NCBI RefSeq assembly: GCF_046036945.1
Contig: NZ_JBJQOQ010000006.1
Location: forward strand, 1-64,000
Direction: 5' to 3'
Source of the DNA: Brevibacillus_C sp046036945
GTDB taxonomy: Bacteria > Bacillota > Bacilli > Brevibacillales > Brevibacillaceae
DNA: 64,000 nucleotides
The position numbers were made by a program, and so were the translations under genes. Below are positions 43,320 to 52,250 of this stretch, piece after piece (position 1 is the first letter of the stretch; each line of letters opens with the position of its first letter). Under the pieces are notes generated by a model. It did not search any database and was not told where the DNA came from. It saw only the letters and a list, made by a program, of their open reading frames with translations.

Positions 43320-44246
43320 GTGAGACTTTTGAGTAAATCAATAGCTTGGCTGTTTTTGATTCTGGCAAACGCTTTTTGGGCCGGCAACTACATCTTTGGC
43401 AAATTTGTGGCCGCAGAGGTTTCGCCGATCGGCATTACCTTTGCCCGCTGGCTGCTCGCCCTGTTTTTGCTCTTTCCGCTCGCCTTGTGGATCGAAAAGC
43501 CGGATTGGCGGCAGGTAAAACAAGCGTGGCTGCAGCTCGCGGTTTTGGGTATGACTGGGGCGATCGGCTACAACATCTCCCTGTACGCCGCGCTCCAATT
43601 CACGACGGCGACCAACGCCGCGCTCGTCAATGCCCTCAACCCCGCACTGATCGTGTTATGTTCTGCATTCCTGCTTCGCGAGCGCATGGCCAAAGTGCAA
43701 CTTGGCGGCTTCCTGCTGTCGCTGTTCGGCGTGCTCTTCATCCTGACCCAGGGCAGTCTGTCTCGGCTTTTATCGACGGATTACAACACTGGGGATCTGT
43801 TGATGCTGATTGCGATCTCATCCTGGACGCTGTACTCTCTGCTGATAAAAAGGCTGGCGAACATTCCGCCAATTACAGCGACAGCCGTCTCTTCCCTGAT
43901 AGCCGTGTTCCTGATGCTGCCCTTTGTCTTCAGCAGTCCTGTTTTACTCCAGCCGATCGGAACCCGTTCTGTGATCGGAATCGTCTACATGGCTGTGTTT
44001 CCCTCTGTCGGTTCCTATTTGCTGTGGAACTTTTCCCTGCGCACCGTCTCAGCCAGCCAGGCGGGCATCACGCTCAACCTGATACCCGTCTTTACCGCGC
44101 TGATCGGCATCACCATCGGTGAGCAGGTGACCGTCGCGCAAATCCTCGGAGGATTACTCGTTTTCGCGGGTGTTACCCTGACGTCCGTCTCCCCCGGGCT
44201 TTGGCGGCTGAGGCGGGAAAAACGCGGCGAGTCGCTGCTGCGATAA
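43320..44246 (+). CDS. EamA/DMT-family permease
   Basis: A 308-residue, ten-helix transporter with two EamA repeats (first LILANAFWAGNYIFGKFV, second LLMLIAISSWTLYSLLIKRL) and a basic C-terminal tail. The DMT family exports or imports amino acids, nucleobases or drugs; the substrate cannot be read from sequence. The start is GTG 43320 with TAGGAG close upstream; TTG 43329 is the alternative. It appears to be a single-gene unit. Confidence 0.87.
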   Translation: MRLLSKSIAWLFLILANAFWAGNYIFGKFVAAEVSPIGITFARWLLALFLLFPLALWIEKPDWRQVKQAWLQLAVLGMTGAIGYNISLYAALQFTTATNAALVNALNPALIVLCSAFLLRERMAKVQLGGFLLSLFGVLFILTQGSLSRLLSTDYNTGDLLMLIAISSWTLYSLLIKRLANIPPITATAVSSLIAVFLMLPFVFSSPVLLQPIGTRSVIGIVYMAVFPSVGSYLLWNFSLRTVSASQAGITLNLIPVFTALIGITIGEQVTVAQILGGLLVFAGVTLTSVSPGLWRLRREKRGESLLR

Positions 44247-44338
44247 CGGCTTCAACCAACGAATGGACGTCATGCAGGTGAAGTGGGCGTGGAAAGCCGG
44301 TACAAAATAGAATGATTTCGCAACAGGAGGAATGAAGG

Positions 44339-45082
44339 ATGGCAGATGCTCGACATCGCCCGGGAAATTACGGCATCGACGCTCCCAACGTTGTGCGTAA
44401 CCTGTTACTCCTCGGGATTGGCTGTCTAGTTCTTGGAGTTGTGTCGTTTTACGTATTTCCGGAAAAATGGCTTTGGCTCGGCGTTGCTATCGGCATGGTT
44501 TTATTCATCGCGTTCCTGATCCTGCTCATCGAATCGCTGTACATGATCTGGAGCAGCAAAGTTGGGAAATACCGCATGCGGGAGAAATTGCTTGATTTCA
44601 TCCAGCTTCGCGGAGACGAATTGCTGCTCGACGCCGGTTGCGGCCGGGGCCTGGTTCTGATCGCAGCCGCACGCAGATTGACGACGGGGAAAGCATACGG
44701 AATCGACATTTGGAGCAAGCGGGACCAATCGGGCAACGAACCGGAAGTGACCAGGGAGAACGCCCGGGTGGAAGGAGTAGCCGAGCGCGTGGAAGTGTTG
44801 AATGGAGACATGCGAGCCATTCCGTTCCCTGACGGCTATTTTGATGCAGTCGTTTCCAGTCTCGCCGTCCATAATATTTCCAATCTCGAAGAGCGGCGCA
44901 GGGTGCTGGGCGAAATGATGCGGGTGCTAAAACCGGGAGGCCGCTTGGCCATTCTTGACTTTCAGCATGTGCGGCAATACGCTGATGCGCTCCGTGAGCT
45001 GGAAGCGCTCGACGTCCATATCTACGGGCCCTATTGGTCTATGTTCCCCCCGGTGCGGATCGTCGCCGGACGCAAAAAATAA
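44339..45082 (+). CDS. Membrane-anchored class I methyltransferase
   Basis: A 247-residue protein with two N-terminal transmembrane helices (about residues 22-42 and 45-65) followed by a SAM-binding domain: motif I LLLDAGCGRGLVLIAAA, acidic residue in GIDIWSK, motif III VLKPGGRLAILDF. Because the catalytic part follows the membrane anchor, it may act on a hydrophobic or membrane substrate, perhaps a quinone, lipid or drug. AGGAGG is about eight bases before the ATG. Confidence 0.85.
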   Translation: MADARHRPGNYGIDAPNVVRNLLLLGIGCLVLGVVSFYVFPEKWLWLGVAIGMVLFIAFLILLIESLYMIWSSKVGKYRMREKLLDFIQLRGDELLLDAGCGRGLVLIAAARRLTTGKAYGIDIWSKRDQSGNEPEVTRENARVEGVAERVEVLNGDMRAIPFPDGYFDAVVSSLAVHNISNLEERRRVLGEMMRVLKPGGRLAILDFQHVRQYADALRELEALDVHIYGPYWSMFPPVRIVAGRKK

Positions 45083-45219
45083 GTCGGCAAAAAAGAGCCG
45101 CAGCCTGTAAACAAAACGGGAACAAGTCCTTTGGCACGCAGGCAGACGCTAGACCAATCTGTTCCTTAGTGCGATAATAGAAAAGTAAATACCAGGTGAA
45201 CAGGAAGGTTGTGCATAGC

Positions 45220-46047
45220 ATGAAACTTTTCATTTCTGCAGATATGGAAGGGATTTCCGGGATCGTCGACCCGAGCTACTTAGATCCGAAGTACGGAGTC
45301 AACTACGAACGGGGACGCCGATTGATGACTGACGATGTCAATGCAGTCATTGAGGCTGCCGTAGAATCCGGCGCAAAAGAAATCATCGTGACGGACAGCC
45401 ACTCGGGTATGAACAACATCCTGATCGAACACCTCCATCCGAAAGCTCGGCTGCTCTCTGGATCACCGCGCGACCATTCAATGATGCAGGGGCTCGATTC
45501 CTCGTTTGATGCCGCATTCTTCATCGGCTACCACACGAGACACGGTGTACCCGGGGTACTGAGCCATACCATGGGACGCCCGATTCGAAATCTTTACATC
45601 AACGGCCAGGTCATGGGTGAATTCGGCTTTAACGCTGTCTACGCCGGATTGTATGGCGTGCCGGTCTGCCTCGTCTCCGGTGACAACCTGGTTGCGGCGG
45701 AGGCTAAAGAACTCATCCCCGGCATCTCGACTGCCGTCGTCAAATACGCCCAATCCCGTACCGCCGCGCTCTGTCTTTCGCTGGAAGAAAGCCGGCAGGA
45801 ACTTAAGAACAAAACGAAAGAAGCTCTCGAAAAAAGGCCACAACTCTCTCCCGTCAACGTGCAGGCGCCGCTCACCTGCAAAATCGAATTCTCCCATGCC
45901 GGGGAGGCCGAGATGGCGGCGATCGTTCCTGGTTCCCTTTATGAAGCGGGTTCGTCTGAGGTCACCTTTGTGGCACAGAATCAATCGGAGCTGTACCGGA
46001 CGATGCGGGCGATGCTGAATCTTGCCGACACGGTTGAATTTGCTTGA
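45220..46047 (+). CDS. dppA: D-aminopeptidase DppA (M55 family)
   Basis: A 275-residue zinc peptidase that releases N-terminal D-residues, for example from D-Ala peptides of cell-wall turnover. The M55 ligands are visible: D8 and E10 in SADMEGISG, the histidine of VTDSHSG (H61), H105 in GYHTRHG and H116 in LSHTMG. The start is ATG 45220, behind AGGAAGG; an in-frame ATG eight codons earlier lacks a good site. In B. subtilis dppA heads the dipeptide permease operon; here it is alone and followed by a terminator. Confidence 0.93.
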   Translation: MKLFISADMEGISGIVDPSYLDPKYGVNYERGRRLMTDDVNAVIEAAVESGAKEIIVTDSHSGMNNILIEHLHPKARLLSGSPRDHSMMQGLDSSFDAAFFIGYHTRHGVPGVLSHTMGRPIRNLYINGQVMGEFGFNAVYAGLYGVPVCLVSGDNLVAAEAKELIPGISTAVVKYAQSRTAALCLSLEESRQELKNKTKEALEKRPQLSPVNVQAPLTCKIEFSHAGEAEMAAIVPGSLYEAGSSEVTFVAQNQSELYRTMRAMLNLADTVEFA

Positions 46048-46073
46048 TGGAATTTAATTGACAATATAGAAAG

Positions 46074-46112
46074 AACGCGGGGCCACTTCAAAGTGACCTC
46101 CGCGTCCTTTTT
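46074..46112 (+). terminator. Terminator of dppA
   Basis: GAACGCGG-GGCCACTT pairs imperfectly with AAGTGACC-CCGCGTCC and is followed by TTTTTGG. Confidence 0.75.
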
Positions 46113-46134
46113 GGTTTGGTGAACATTGGTTGTG

Positions 46135-46340
46135 GAAACCGAGAAAAATGGGCTCGCTCGTTCGTGGCACGCTGGCGGGGAAGCCGTGATGTCCGTCTGC
46201 ACTCCAAAAAACGGCACGTCGACCAAAAATGACTGGAAGTATGTCAACGTAGAGTTTGGTCGACAAGCGTGTGCCGTTTTTTTCCGTTCCGACTGGGTAT
46301 GCATGCCAAGGCCTGCGCTCGCTCCATTTTTCTCGGTTTC
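46135..46340. mobile_element. MITE-like element with nested inverted repeats
   Basis: A 206-bp segment is bounded by a perfect 17-bp terminal inverted repeat (GAAACCGAGAAAAATGG, 46135-46151, and its complement, 46324-46340). Inside, AAAAAACGGCAC-GTCGACCAAA (46206-46227) pairs with TTTGGTCGAC...GTGCCGTTTTTT (46255-46282) around a 27-base loop. It has no credible protein-coding capacity. No clear target-site duplication is seen. It may be a non-autonomous transposable element or a large structured terminator between dppA and the VanZ gene. Confidence 0.55.
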
Positions 46341-46394
46341 TCGTGCTGTTGCTCATGAAAGCCCGCCCAATACTCTTCGGCTGCTAGAGATGGA

Positions 46395-46889
46395 TTAAAC
46401 CCGATTCCGTGCTCTTTGGATTACCAAAAACAGGTAGATCAATAAGAGAGAAACCATCACGCCTGCGGAATCGAGGATCACGTCGGCGAGCATCCCGGTG
46501 CGGCCGGGGGTAAAGGTCTGGTGCCACTCGTCGAGGATGGCGGCAACTACTGCGAAAAGCCCGCTCCATGGAAGGGCCGCGTTTGCTGAGCAGAAATGGC
46601 GAAGCAGACGGAATGCAAAGAACGTCAGCAGGGCAAAGAAGGTGAAGTGGGTGCCCTTGCGGATAAAAAATTCCAGAAAACCGGCCACCCCGACACTCTC
46701 CACACTGATCTCTTTCGAGCCGTAATGGAAGGAAATGCCTCCTACCTGTTGCTTCACTTGTTCATCATCCACTACCCGATCGATCGACTGACGCAAGTCC
46801 TGTTTTTCATACGGCGTTGCAGACGAGATGTACACCCCGATGACCAACAGGAGCAGCAGCAAAGCATCCCAGAACAGGCGTCTGGTCAA
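46395..46889 (-). CDS. VanZ-like membrane protein
   Basis: A 164-residue protein of the VanZ family with four to five hydrophobic segments and the signature KGTHFTFFALLTFFAF and LDEWHQTFTPGR. VanZ-like proteins occur in teicoplanin resistance but most are of unknown function at the cell surface. It overlaps the sugar-dehydrogenase gene by four bases, so the two are made together, probably in a wall-polymer pathway. Confidence 0.88.
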   Translation of the reverse strand: MTRRLFWDALLLLLLVIGVYISSATPYEKQDLRQSIDRVVDDEQVKQQVGGISFHYGSKEISVESVGVAGFLEFFIRKGTHFTFFALLTFFAFRLLRHFCSANAALPWSGLFAVVAAILDEWHQTFTPGRTGMLADVILDSAGVMVSLLLIYLFLVIQRARNRV

Positions 46890-48187
46890 ATCCGCACCAC
46901 TTTGACCTGTTCATCGACGTGGCGGGGAATGCGGTTTTTCGCATCCATCAGGACAGGAGCTTGGCCCATCTTCCGAGCGACCTCAACCCAGTCCAACTCA
47001 AGAAATTCCTGCTGCACCGTTGTCAAGAGCAAGGCATCGGCGTCTTTTACCGTTTCTTCCAGAGAATTCATTTTGTGCGGGTATCGGGTAGGAACCGCGG
47101 GATCGTAGGAACGAACCTCGGCTCCGCAGGACTGCAGCAATTGGATCAAATCGTGGACAGGGCTGACGCGGTCGTCGTTCGACATGTCTTTCATGGCCAG
47201 TCCCAGTACGGCGATCCGGCTGCCCGCCAATTTTTTCCCTGCCTCGGCTAAAGCCTGCTCGAGCATCTGGGTCAAGACCCGGGGGACTCCATCGTTGATC
47301 TGCCTTGCCGTCTGCAGCAGGTGAAGGTCCAAACCCAATTCTTTTGCTTTGGGCTGCAGGTAGTAGAGCGCGTTGGGCAAGCAGAATCCGCCCACCCCAG
47401 GCCCCGGTGTCAACAGATTTACCCGGGAATGTGTGTTGGCTACCTTGATCATCTCAAATGTGTCGATGCCAAACGCTTCGGCAAAACGGGCGAACTCTTG
47501 CACCATGGCGATGTTTACGTCACGCTGGATGTTTTCGATCACTTTGGCTGTCTCCACGACGCGGATACTGGAAATCGTCACATCTGTCTCGCTGATAAAC
47601 GAGAGAAGTTCCTTCCCTTTTTGCGCACTCGCTTCGTTCAGGCCGCCAAGCACCAGCGGCATATGGATAAACTCTTCGAACGCGCGCCCTTCCGCGATGC
47701 GCTCCGAACAGTAGGTCAGATAAAAATCAACTCCTGCCGTAAGTCCGCTGGTCTCCTCCAGGATCGGCAGGATCATCTCCTCCGTAGTCCCCGGCACGAC
47801 GGTGCTGCGTATCATCACTGTGTCTCCCCGTTTTAGCACGCTCCCCAACGATTGGGCGCAGCTTTGCAGCGGCCTCAGATCCGGATCGCCGTTTCGGACA
47901 GGCAAGCCGACGGTGACGATGTAATGGTCAACCATCTGAGCCGCTTCTTCATAAGATGTCGTAGCGCGAAAGCGGTCAGCCGCCAGCTGTTCCCGCAGGA
48001 TTTCCGGCAGTGTCTTTCCCTGGTAGGCTTCCAGGTGGTGGGAGCGGCCCGCGTTAATCTCTTCGACCACGCTCGGCAGAGCATCCACTCCGATCACCTG
48101 AGCTCCTTTCATGGCGTAAGTGAGAGCTAAGGGCAAACCGACAAAGCCAAGGCCCACAACAGCAACACGTACGGGCTGGGTCTTCAT
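46886..48187 (-). CDS. Nucleotide-sugar dehydrogenase (UDP-ManNAc/UDP-glucose 6-dehydrogenase family)
   Basis: A 433-residue enzyme that oxidises the C6 hydroxyl of a UDP-sugar to a uronate in two NAD-dependent steps. It has the Rossmann motif VVGLGFVGLPL, the YCSERIAEG segment, VETAKVIENIQRDVNIA and catalytic Cys269 in GPGVGGFCLP. The C-terminal motif is GLAMKDMSNDDRVSP where most relatives have GLAFK..DD.RESP, a visible departure. Together with VanZ, a small membrane protein and the region's glycosyltransferases, it probably supplies an acidic sugar for a wall polymer. The exact sugar is unknown. Confidence 0.88.
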   Translation of the reverse strand: MKTQPVRVAVVGLGFVGLPLALTYAMKGAQVIGVDALPSVVEEINAGRSHHLEAYQGKTLPEILREQLAADRFRATTSYEEAAQMVDHYIVTVGLPVRNGDPDLRPLQSCAQSLGSVLKRGDTVMIRSTVVPGTTEEMILPILEETSGLTAGVDFYLTYCSERIAEGRAFEEFIHMPLVLGGLNEASAQKGKELLSFISETDVTISSIRVVETAKVIENIQRDVNIAMVQEFARFAEAFGIDTFEMIKVANTHSRVNLLTPGPGVGGFCLPNALYYLQPKAKELGLDLHLLQTARQINDGVPRVLTQMLEQALAEAGKKLAGSRIAVLGLAMKDMSNDDRVSPVHDLIQLLQSCGAEVRSYDPAVPTRYPHKMNSLEETVKDADALLLTTVQQEFLELDWVEVARKMGQAPVLMDAKNRIPRHVDEQVKVVRI

Positions 48188-48221
48188 TGCATATCTCCTC
48201 TTTTCCCTGATAATCGCTTGT

Positions 48222-48374
48222 TTAGCTATGTGTTAAGACCACTGTGCTGCTCATCGATTGCGGCACAGAAGCAGGGGTTGATGGTACTTTGGGCAAATAG
48301 TAGAAAACGTAGACGGCTCCCGCCGCGAGAAACAGCAGGCAGAAGACGAACAACACCTTGTACAGGACCTGCAA
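48222..48374 (-). CDS. Small single-helix membrane protein (50 aa)
   Basis: A 50-residue frame with TTG start 48374, eight bases after GGGGAGG. Residues ~4-27 are one hydrophobic helix, followed by a Pro/Ser/Thr-rich external tail (PKVPSTPASVPQS). It ends 34 bases before the sugar-dehydrogenase gene and is probably in its operon. No family is recognised. Confidence 0.6.
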   Translation of the reverse strand: MQVLYKVLFVFCLLFLAAGAVYVFYYLPKVPSTPASVPQSMSSTVVLTHS

Positions 48375-48483
48375 GGTGATTTCCTCCCCTCATGTATCGT
48401 CAGGCACGTGCCCGGCAGCACAAGTCCCTGCCGCCAACTGTTAATTATACTGGTGTTTTGCGAAAAAAGGTAGAGAACCCGGG

Positions 48484-48783
48484 TTATTTGGACAAATAGA
48501 CGGTAAGCGGCCCCTGCACGTAAAGCTGGCAGGCAAGCCGATACCCTTTGCTGAGGGCTTCTGCCCCCAGGCGGTAAGCCTCCGTCTCGCTGATGGGTTC
48601 GGCTGAACCGTCGGGAACGCTCATCACGAGACGACAAGTGGTGCATTTTCCCGTGGTGCAAAAAAACTCTACGGGCAGGTTCGCTTTTATCATTGCCAGC
48701 AGCAAGTTATCCCCCGGTTTGACAAGCACCTCTCTCTTCTCTCCCGCGTCTAGTACGGTAACGACGATGTCTGCTTCCGCCAT
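48484..48783 (-). CDS. Plant-type [2Fe-2S] ferredoxin
   Basis: A 99-residue electron carrier with four cluster cysteines: C42, C47, C50 and C85 in the pattern CTTGKCTTC...C, as in the beta-grasp plant-type ferredoxins. GGAGGAGG precedes the ATG. It lies 30 bases downstream of the DUF350 gene and both follow mutS2, so they may be co-transcribed. Its redox partner is unknown. Confidence 0.9.
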   Translation of the reverse strand: MAEADIVVTVLDAGEKREVLVKPGDNLLLAMIKANLPVEFFCTTGKCTTCRLVMSVPDGSAEPISETEAYRLGAEALSKGYRLACQLYVQGPLTVYLSK

Positions 48784-48813
48784 GTGTTCCTCCTCCTTTT
48801 ACCCGGAATCGCT

Positions 48814-49224
48814 CTACAGCTTCAGGCTGGCACCGACAATGTAGGAGAATCCGACGGACAGAACCATGGAGAGAAAGCCGACGGCACGGTTGTCCCGCTC
48901 GATTTCGGCATCTACATGGAAACTGGGCGTCATAAATTCGAAGACGAAGTAACTGACCAAAAGCAGCAAAAATCCAAATGACCCCCAGATCAGCGCCTGT
49001 CCGATGCTGTCGTGGTGCTCGATGGAAAAGCGGAAAATGTTGGCGATGCCGAATACCTTTCCGCCTGTAGCCATCGCCACCGCGACATTGCCTTTTTTGA
49101 TCTCTTTCCATACCCGGTATTTTGTAACCAGTTCAAAGATGGTCAAAAAGAGGATCATTGCCAGACCTGTAACCGCAAAATAGGCGGCGGTCGCAAAATA
49201 CGGATTAGCCAACAACATTTTCAC
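48814..49224 (-). CDS. DUF350 membrane protein
   Basis: A 136-residue protein with four predicted helices and a conserved polar loop (VTKYRVWKEIKKGNVAVAMATGG), typical of the DUF350 (YjfL) family. The family is of unknown function; some members cluster with membrane-repair or oxidoreductase genes. It lies 42 bases after mutS2, as yshE does in B. subtilis. Confidence 0.85.
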   Translation of the reverse strand: MKMLLANPYFATAAYFAVTGLAMILFLTIFELVTKYRVWKEIKKGNVAVAMATGGKVFGIANIFRFSIEHHDSIGQALIWGSFGFLLLLVSYFVFEFMTPSFHVDAEIERDNRAVGFLSMVLSVGFSYIVGASLKL

Positions 49225-49266
49225 GCGCTTTCCTCCCTTACCCTGCGTGCCCCATTATCCGGCGGC

Positions 49267-51618
49267 TTACTTCAGCTCAACAATCGTCGCGCCGACCCCG
49301 CCTTCTCCCTGGCCGCCCAAACGAAACGACTTGACGCTCCGGTGGCTGCGGAGAAATTCGTGTACGGCTTTTCGCAGTACTCCTGTACCGTGACCGTGGA
49401 TGATCGATACGGAGTGCAGGCCAGCCAGCAGGGCTTCGTCCAGGTACTGGTCGATCTCAAGCAAGCCGTCCTCGACGTTGTAGCCTCGCAGATCCAGTTC
49501 CATTTTGACGTTGTCCCGCCGCGATTTTACTGCCGTGTACTGCACCTGCGGCTCGGCTTTGACCGATTGCAGCAGGTTCATATCCTCCCGTTTCACTTTC
49601 ATCTTCATAATGCCGATCTGAACCAGGTACTCCTTGTCTGACACCTTTTCCAGAATCGTCCCTTTTTGTCCGAAGCTGGTCACCATCACTTCGTCGCCAG
49701 CTTTCAGCTGAACAGCGCGGACAGCCTTGGCCGGCTTGGAGACTTTTTCCCTTTCCAGGGGAAGAACGGCATTGCCCAGCCGCTTCTTGGCTTCGATCAA
49801 GCGGTGTTCTTTCACCTCGATGCCATCGGCCATCATCCCGCGCAGCTCGCGGATGATGCTGTTCGCCTCTTCCTTGGCCAACTGAACGGCAAGCCGCGCT
49901 TCCTCCTCCGCTTTTTCCAGCATGGCATTTTTCTCCTCGGCAAAACGCTCCCGTTCCTCTTGCACAAGCTTGCGAAGCTCTTCCGCCTCCCGCCTGAGCT
50001 GCTCGGCTTCCTTGCGTTCCCGCTCAGCTGTTTTGGTATTTCGCTCTAGGGAAGCGATCATCGATTCTACCTGGTTTTCTTCCTCGCTGATCGAGCCGCG
50101 GGCGGTTTCGATGATCTCCTCCGGCAAGCCGAGCCGCTTGGCGATCGCAAAGGCATTGGAGCGGCCGGGCACTCCAATCAGCAGGCGGTAGGTTGGACGC
50201 AGCGTCTGCACGTCAAATTCGACGCTTGCGTTAATCACGCCGTCGCGGTTATAGGCGTATGCCTTCAGCTCACTGTAGTGCGTCGTCGCCACCAAGCGAG
50301 CGCCGCACTGCACCACGTGATCGAGAATGGCCATGGCCAGTGCGGCCCCTTCGGCCGGATCGGTCCCCGCACCCAACTCGTCAAACAGCACCAGGCTGCG
50401 TTCGTCCATCTCCGACAGAATGCGGATAATATTGGTCAAATGGCTGGAAAAGGTAGACAGACTCTGCTCGATCGACTGCTCATCACCGATGTCGGCGTAT
50501 ACCGAGGAGAAGACCGCTACCTCGCTCTCTTCCTCTGCAGGGATGTGCAGGCCGCTCATCGCCATCAGCGACAAGAGGCCGATTGTCTTGATCGAGACGG
50601 TCTTGCCCCCTGTATTCGGACCGGTGATGACAATCGCCGAATAGCTGCCGCCCAGCTCCACGTCGATCGGGACAACGATGTCTCGGGCGATCAGCGGATG
50701 GCGCGCTTTTCTCAGCCGGATGAAGCCCCGATCATTCAACCGGGGGCTGGTCGCTTTCATCTCAGCCGAAAGCAGCGCACGGGCGAAGATAAAATCAAGC
50801 TCAGCCAGTGCTTCGATGTTGCCTTGCAGCGGCTCCATCACCTCGGCTACCCGGTTGGTCAAACCCAGCAGGATGCGCTCTACCTCCCGCTCCTCCTTCA
50901 GCCGCGACTCGCGCAGCTTGTTGTTCATGGAGACGATGACCTCCGGCTCGATGAACAGGGTCGCACCCGAAGCAGACTGATCGTGCACGATTCCGCCGAA
51001 AACGTGCCGGTACTCTTGTTTTACGGGGATCACGTACCTGTCGCCGCGAATCGTAATGATGCTTTCCATCAGCATCTTCTGATAAGAACTGGAACGAATC
51101 ATCTGTTCGAGGCGTTCCCTGACTCGTGCCTCCAACCCGCGGATCTCCTGCCGGATGCTGCGCAACTCCGGACTGGCACTGTCTACGATCTCGCCGTTTT
51201 CGTCGATGCATCGTCCAATCTCCGTTTCGATCTCGCGCAGTCCTTCGATATTTTCCGCCAGCGCTTGCAGCAGCGGAAGCGGTTCTGTCTGGCCCACATC
51301 CAGCAGAAACTGCTTGAGGCGCCGTCCGGAGAAGATCGTACTGGCGACATCGAGGAGCTCGGAGGGAGACAAAATCGAGCCGAGCCTGGCTCGCTGAACC
51401 GGCCCCCGTATATCGCGGATACCCCCGAGCGGAACGCTGCCTTTTACCCGCAGCACCGTGCTCGCTTCATCGGTTGCCTGCATGGCCAACCGCACTTCCT
51501 CTATATTTGTAAACGGCCTGGCATTCCCGGCCCTTTCCTTCCCCAAGAGAGAGGATGCCTTATCTGCCAGTAAGGCGATTACCTTATCGTATTCCAATGT
51601 CTTTAACACGCGCTCCAC
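49267..51618 (-). CDS. mutS2: Endonuclease MutS2
   Basis: A 783-residue DNA-structure-specific ATPase/nuclease that suppresses recombination and, in recent work, rescues collided ribosomes. The domain order is MutS core and clamp, ATPase with Walker A TGPNTGGKTV and Walker B LVLFDELGAGTDP, coiled coil at about 520-610 and a C-terminal Smr nuclease (LDLRGYNVED, SIIHGHGTGVLRKAV). The start is GTG 51618, behind AAGGAGG nine bases away; upstream in-frame sequence is not MutS2-like. It is not followed by polX as in B. subtilis. Confidence 0.95.
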   Translation of the reverse strand: MERVLKTLEYDKVIALLADKASSLLGKERAGNARPFTNIEEVRLAMQATDEASTVLRVKGSVPLGGIRDIRGPVQRARLGSILSPSELLDVASTIFSGRRLKQFLLDVGQTEPLPLLQALAENIEGLREIETEIGRCIDENGEIVDSASPELRSIRQEIRGLEARVRERLEQMIRSSSYQKMLMESIITIRGDRYVIPVKQEYRHVFGGIVHDQSASGATLFIEPEVIVSMNNKLRESRLKEEREVERILLGLTNRVAEVMEPLQGNIEALAELDFIFARALLSAEMKATSPRLNDRGFIRLRKARHPLIARDIVVPIDVELGGSYSAIVITGPNTGGKTVSIKTIGLLSLMAMSGLHIPAEEESEVAVFSSVYADIGDEQSIEQSLSTFSSHLTNIIRILSEMDERSLVLFDELGAGTDPAEGAALAMAILDHVVQCGARLVATTHYSELKAYAYNRDGVINASVEFDVQTLRPTYRLLIGVPGRSNAFAIAKRLGLPEEIIETARGSISEEENQVESMIASLERNTKTAERERKEAEQLRREAEELRKLVQEERERFAEEKNAMLEKAEEEARLAVQLAKEEANSIIRELRGMMADGIEVKEHRLIEAKKRLGNAVLPLEREKVSKPAKAVRAVQLKAGDEVMVTSFGQKGTILEKVSDKEYLVQIGIMKMKVKREDMNLLQSVKAEPQVQYTAVKSRRDNVKMELDLRGYNVEDGLLEIDQYLDEALLAGLHSVSIIHGHGTGVLRKAVHEFLRSHRSVKSFRLGGQGEGGVGATIVELK

Positions 51619-51803
51619 GAAAAGAAGCCTCCTTCGGCGATTCATTTCCCCATTATAACACGTTGTTCCTTTATCTGACCATGAAGCGGCCGAAGGCGAA
51701 GGACAAGCCGATTTCCTGAATTTACAAGTTCTCCTCTTACATATGAACAGCCAAAACAAGCCACAATGAACGTGAAGACCTAGCCCATTAAGGAGGAGTA
51801 ACG

Positions 51804-52178
51804 ATGACTATCCTACGCCACGTCATCCGCTTTATCGTAGCGGCCATCGTGTTAATGTTCGTCGGCTTCCTGGTCCCTGGATTTTCCATCAACAGCTTTT
51901 GGACAGCAATCTTGGCGGCAATCGTAATCGCACTCATTGGTTGGGCGATTGAAGCCATGTTTGGCGAACGCGTATCTCCCTTCCACCGCGGGATTGTCGG
52001 TTTTTTAGTAAGTGCCGTAGTCATCTACCTCACGCAGTTCATCGTCACTGGCTTCCATGTCACCATTCTCGGTGCGCTGCTTGCATCCTTGGTCATCGGT
52101 ATTATCGACCTGTTTATCCCGATCAAGACGCACATGGATTTTCGGGGCGGGGACGCAGGCAACCGCCAGAATACCTAA
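51804..52178 (+). CDS. Phage-holin-like membrane protein (DUF360/YvlD type)
   Basis: A 124-residue protein with four hydrophobic segments (LRHVIRFIVAAIVLMFVGFL, then three more) and a short polar tail. It matches the small four-helix family annotated as phage holin family 4/YvlD in Firmicutes; it is a chromosomal membrane protein, not a lysis gene. AAGGAGGAGTAACG precedes the ATG, and a bidirectional terminator follows. Confidence 0.85.
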   Translation: MTILRHVIRFIVAAIVLMFVGFLVPGFSINSFWTAILAAIVIALIGWAIEAMFGERVSPFHRGIVGFLVSAVVIYLTQFIVTGFHVTILGALLASLVIGIIDLFIPIKTHMDFRGGDAGNRQNT

Positions 52179-52205
52179 TCTGACCAATGTACCTCAGGAT
52201 GCCAT

Positions 52206-52246
52206 GTGAAAAGGCCCGGGCTTTAGACAGCCTCGGGCCTTTTCAC
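52206..52246. terminator. Bidirectional terminator between holin-like gene and larB
   Basis: GTGAAAAGGCCCG pairs with CGGGCCTTTTCAC around a 15-base loop that contains a further GGCT/AGCC pairing; T-runs flank both sides. Confidence 0.88.
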
Positions 52247-52250
52247 AGCT

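Noticed and set aside
46054..46398. Reading frames on both strands across the inverted-repeat element
   Set aside because: Both span the inverted repeats and the dppA terminator, lack good ribosome binding sites and have no family resemblance; they are by-products of the palindromic DNA.
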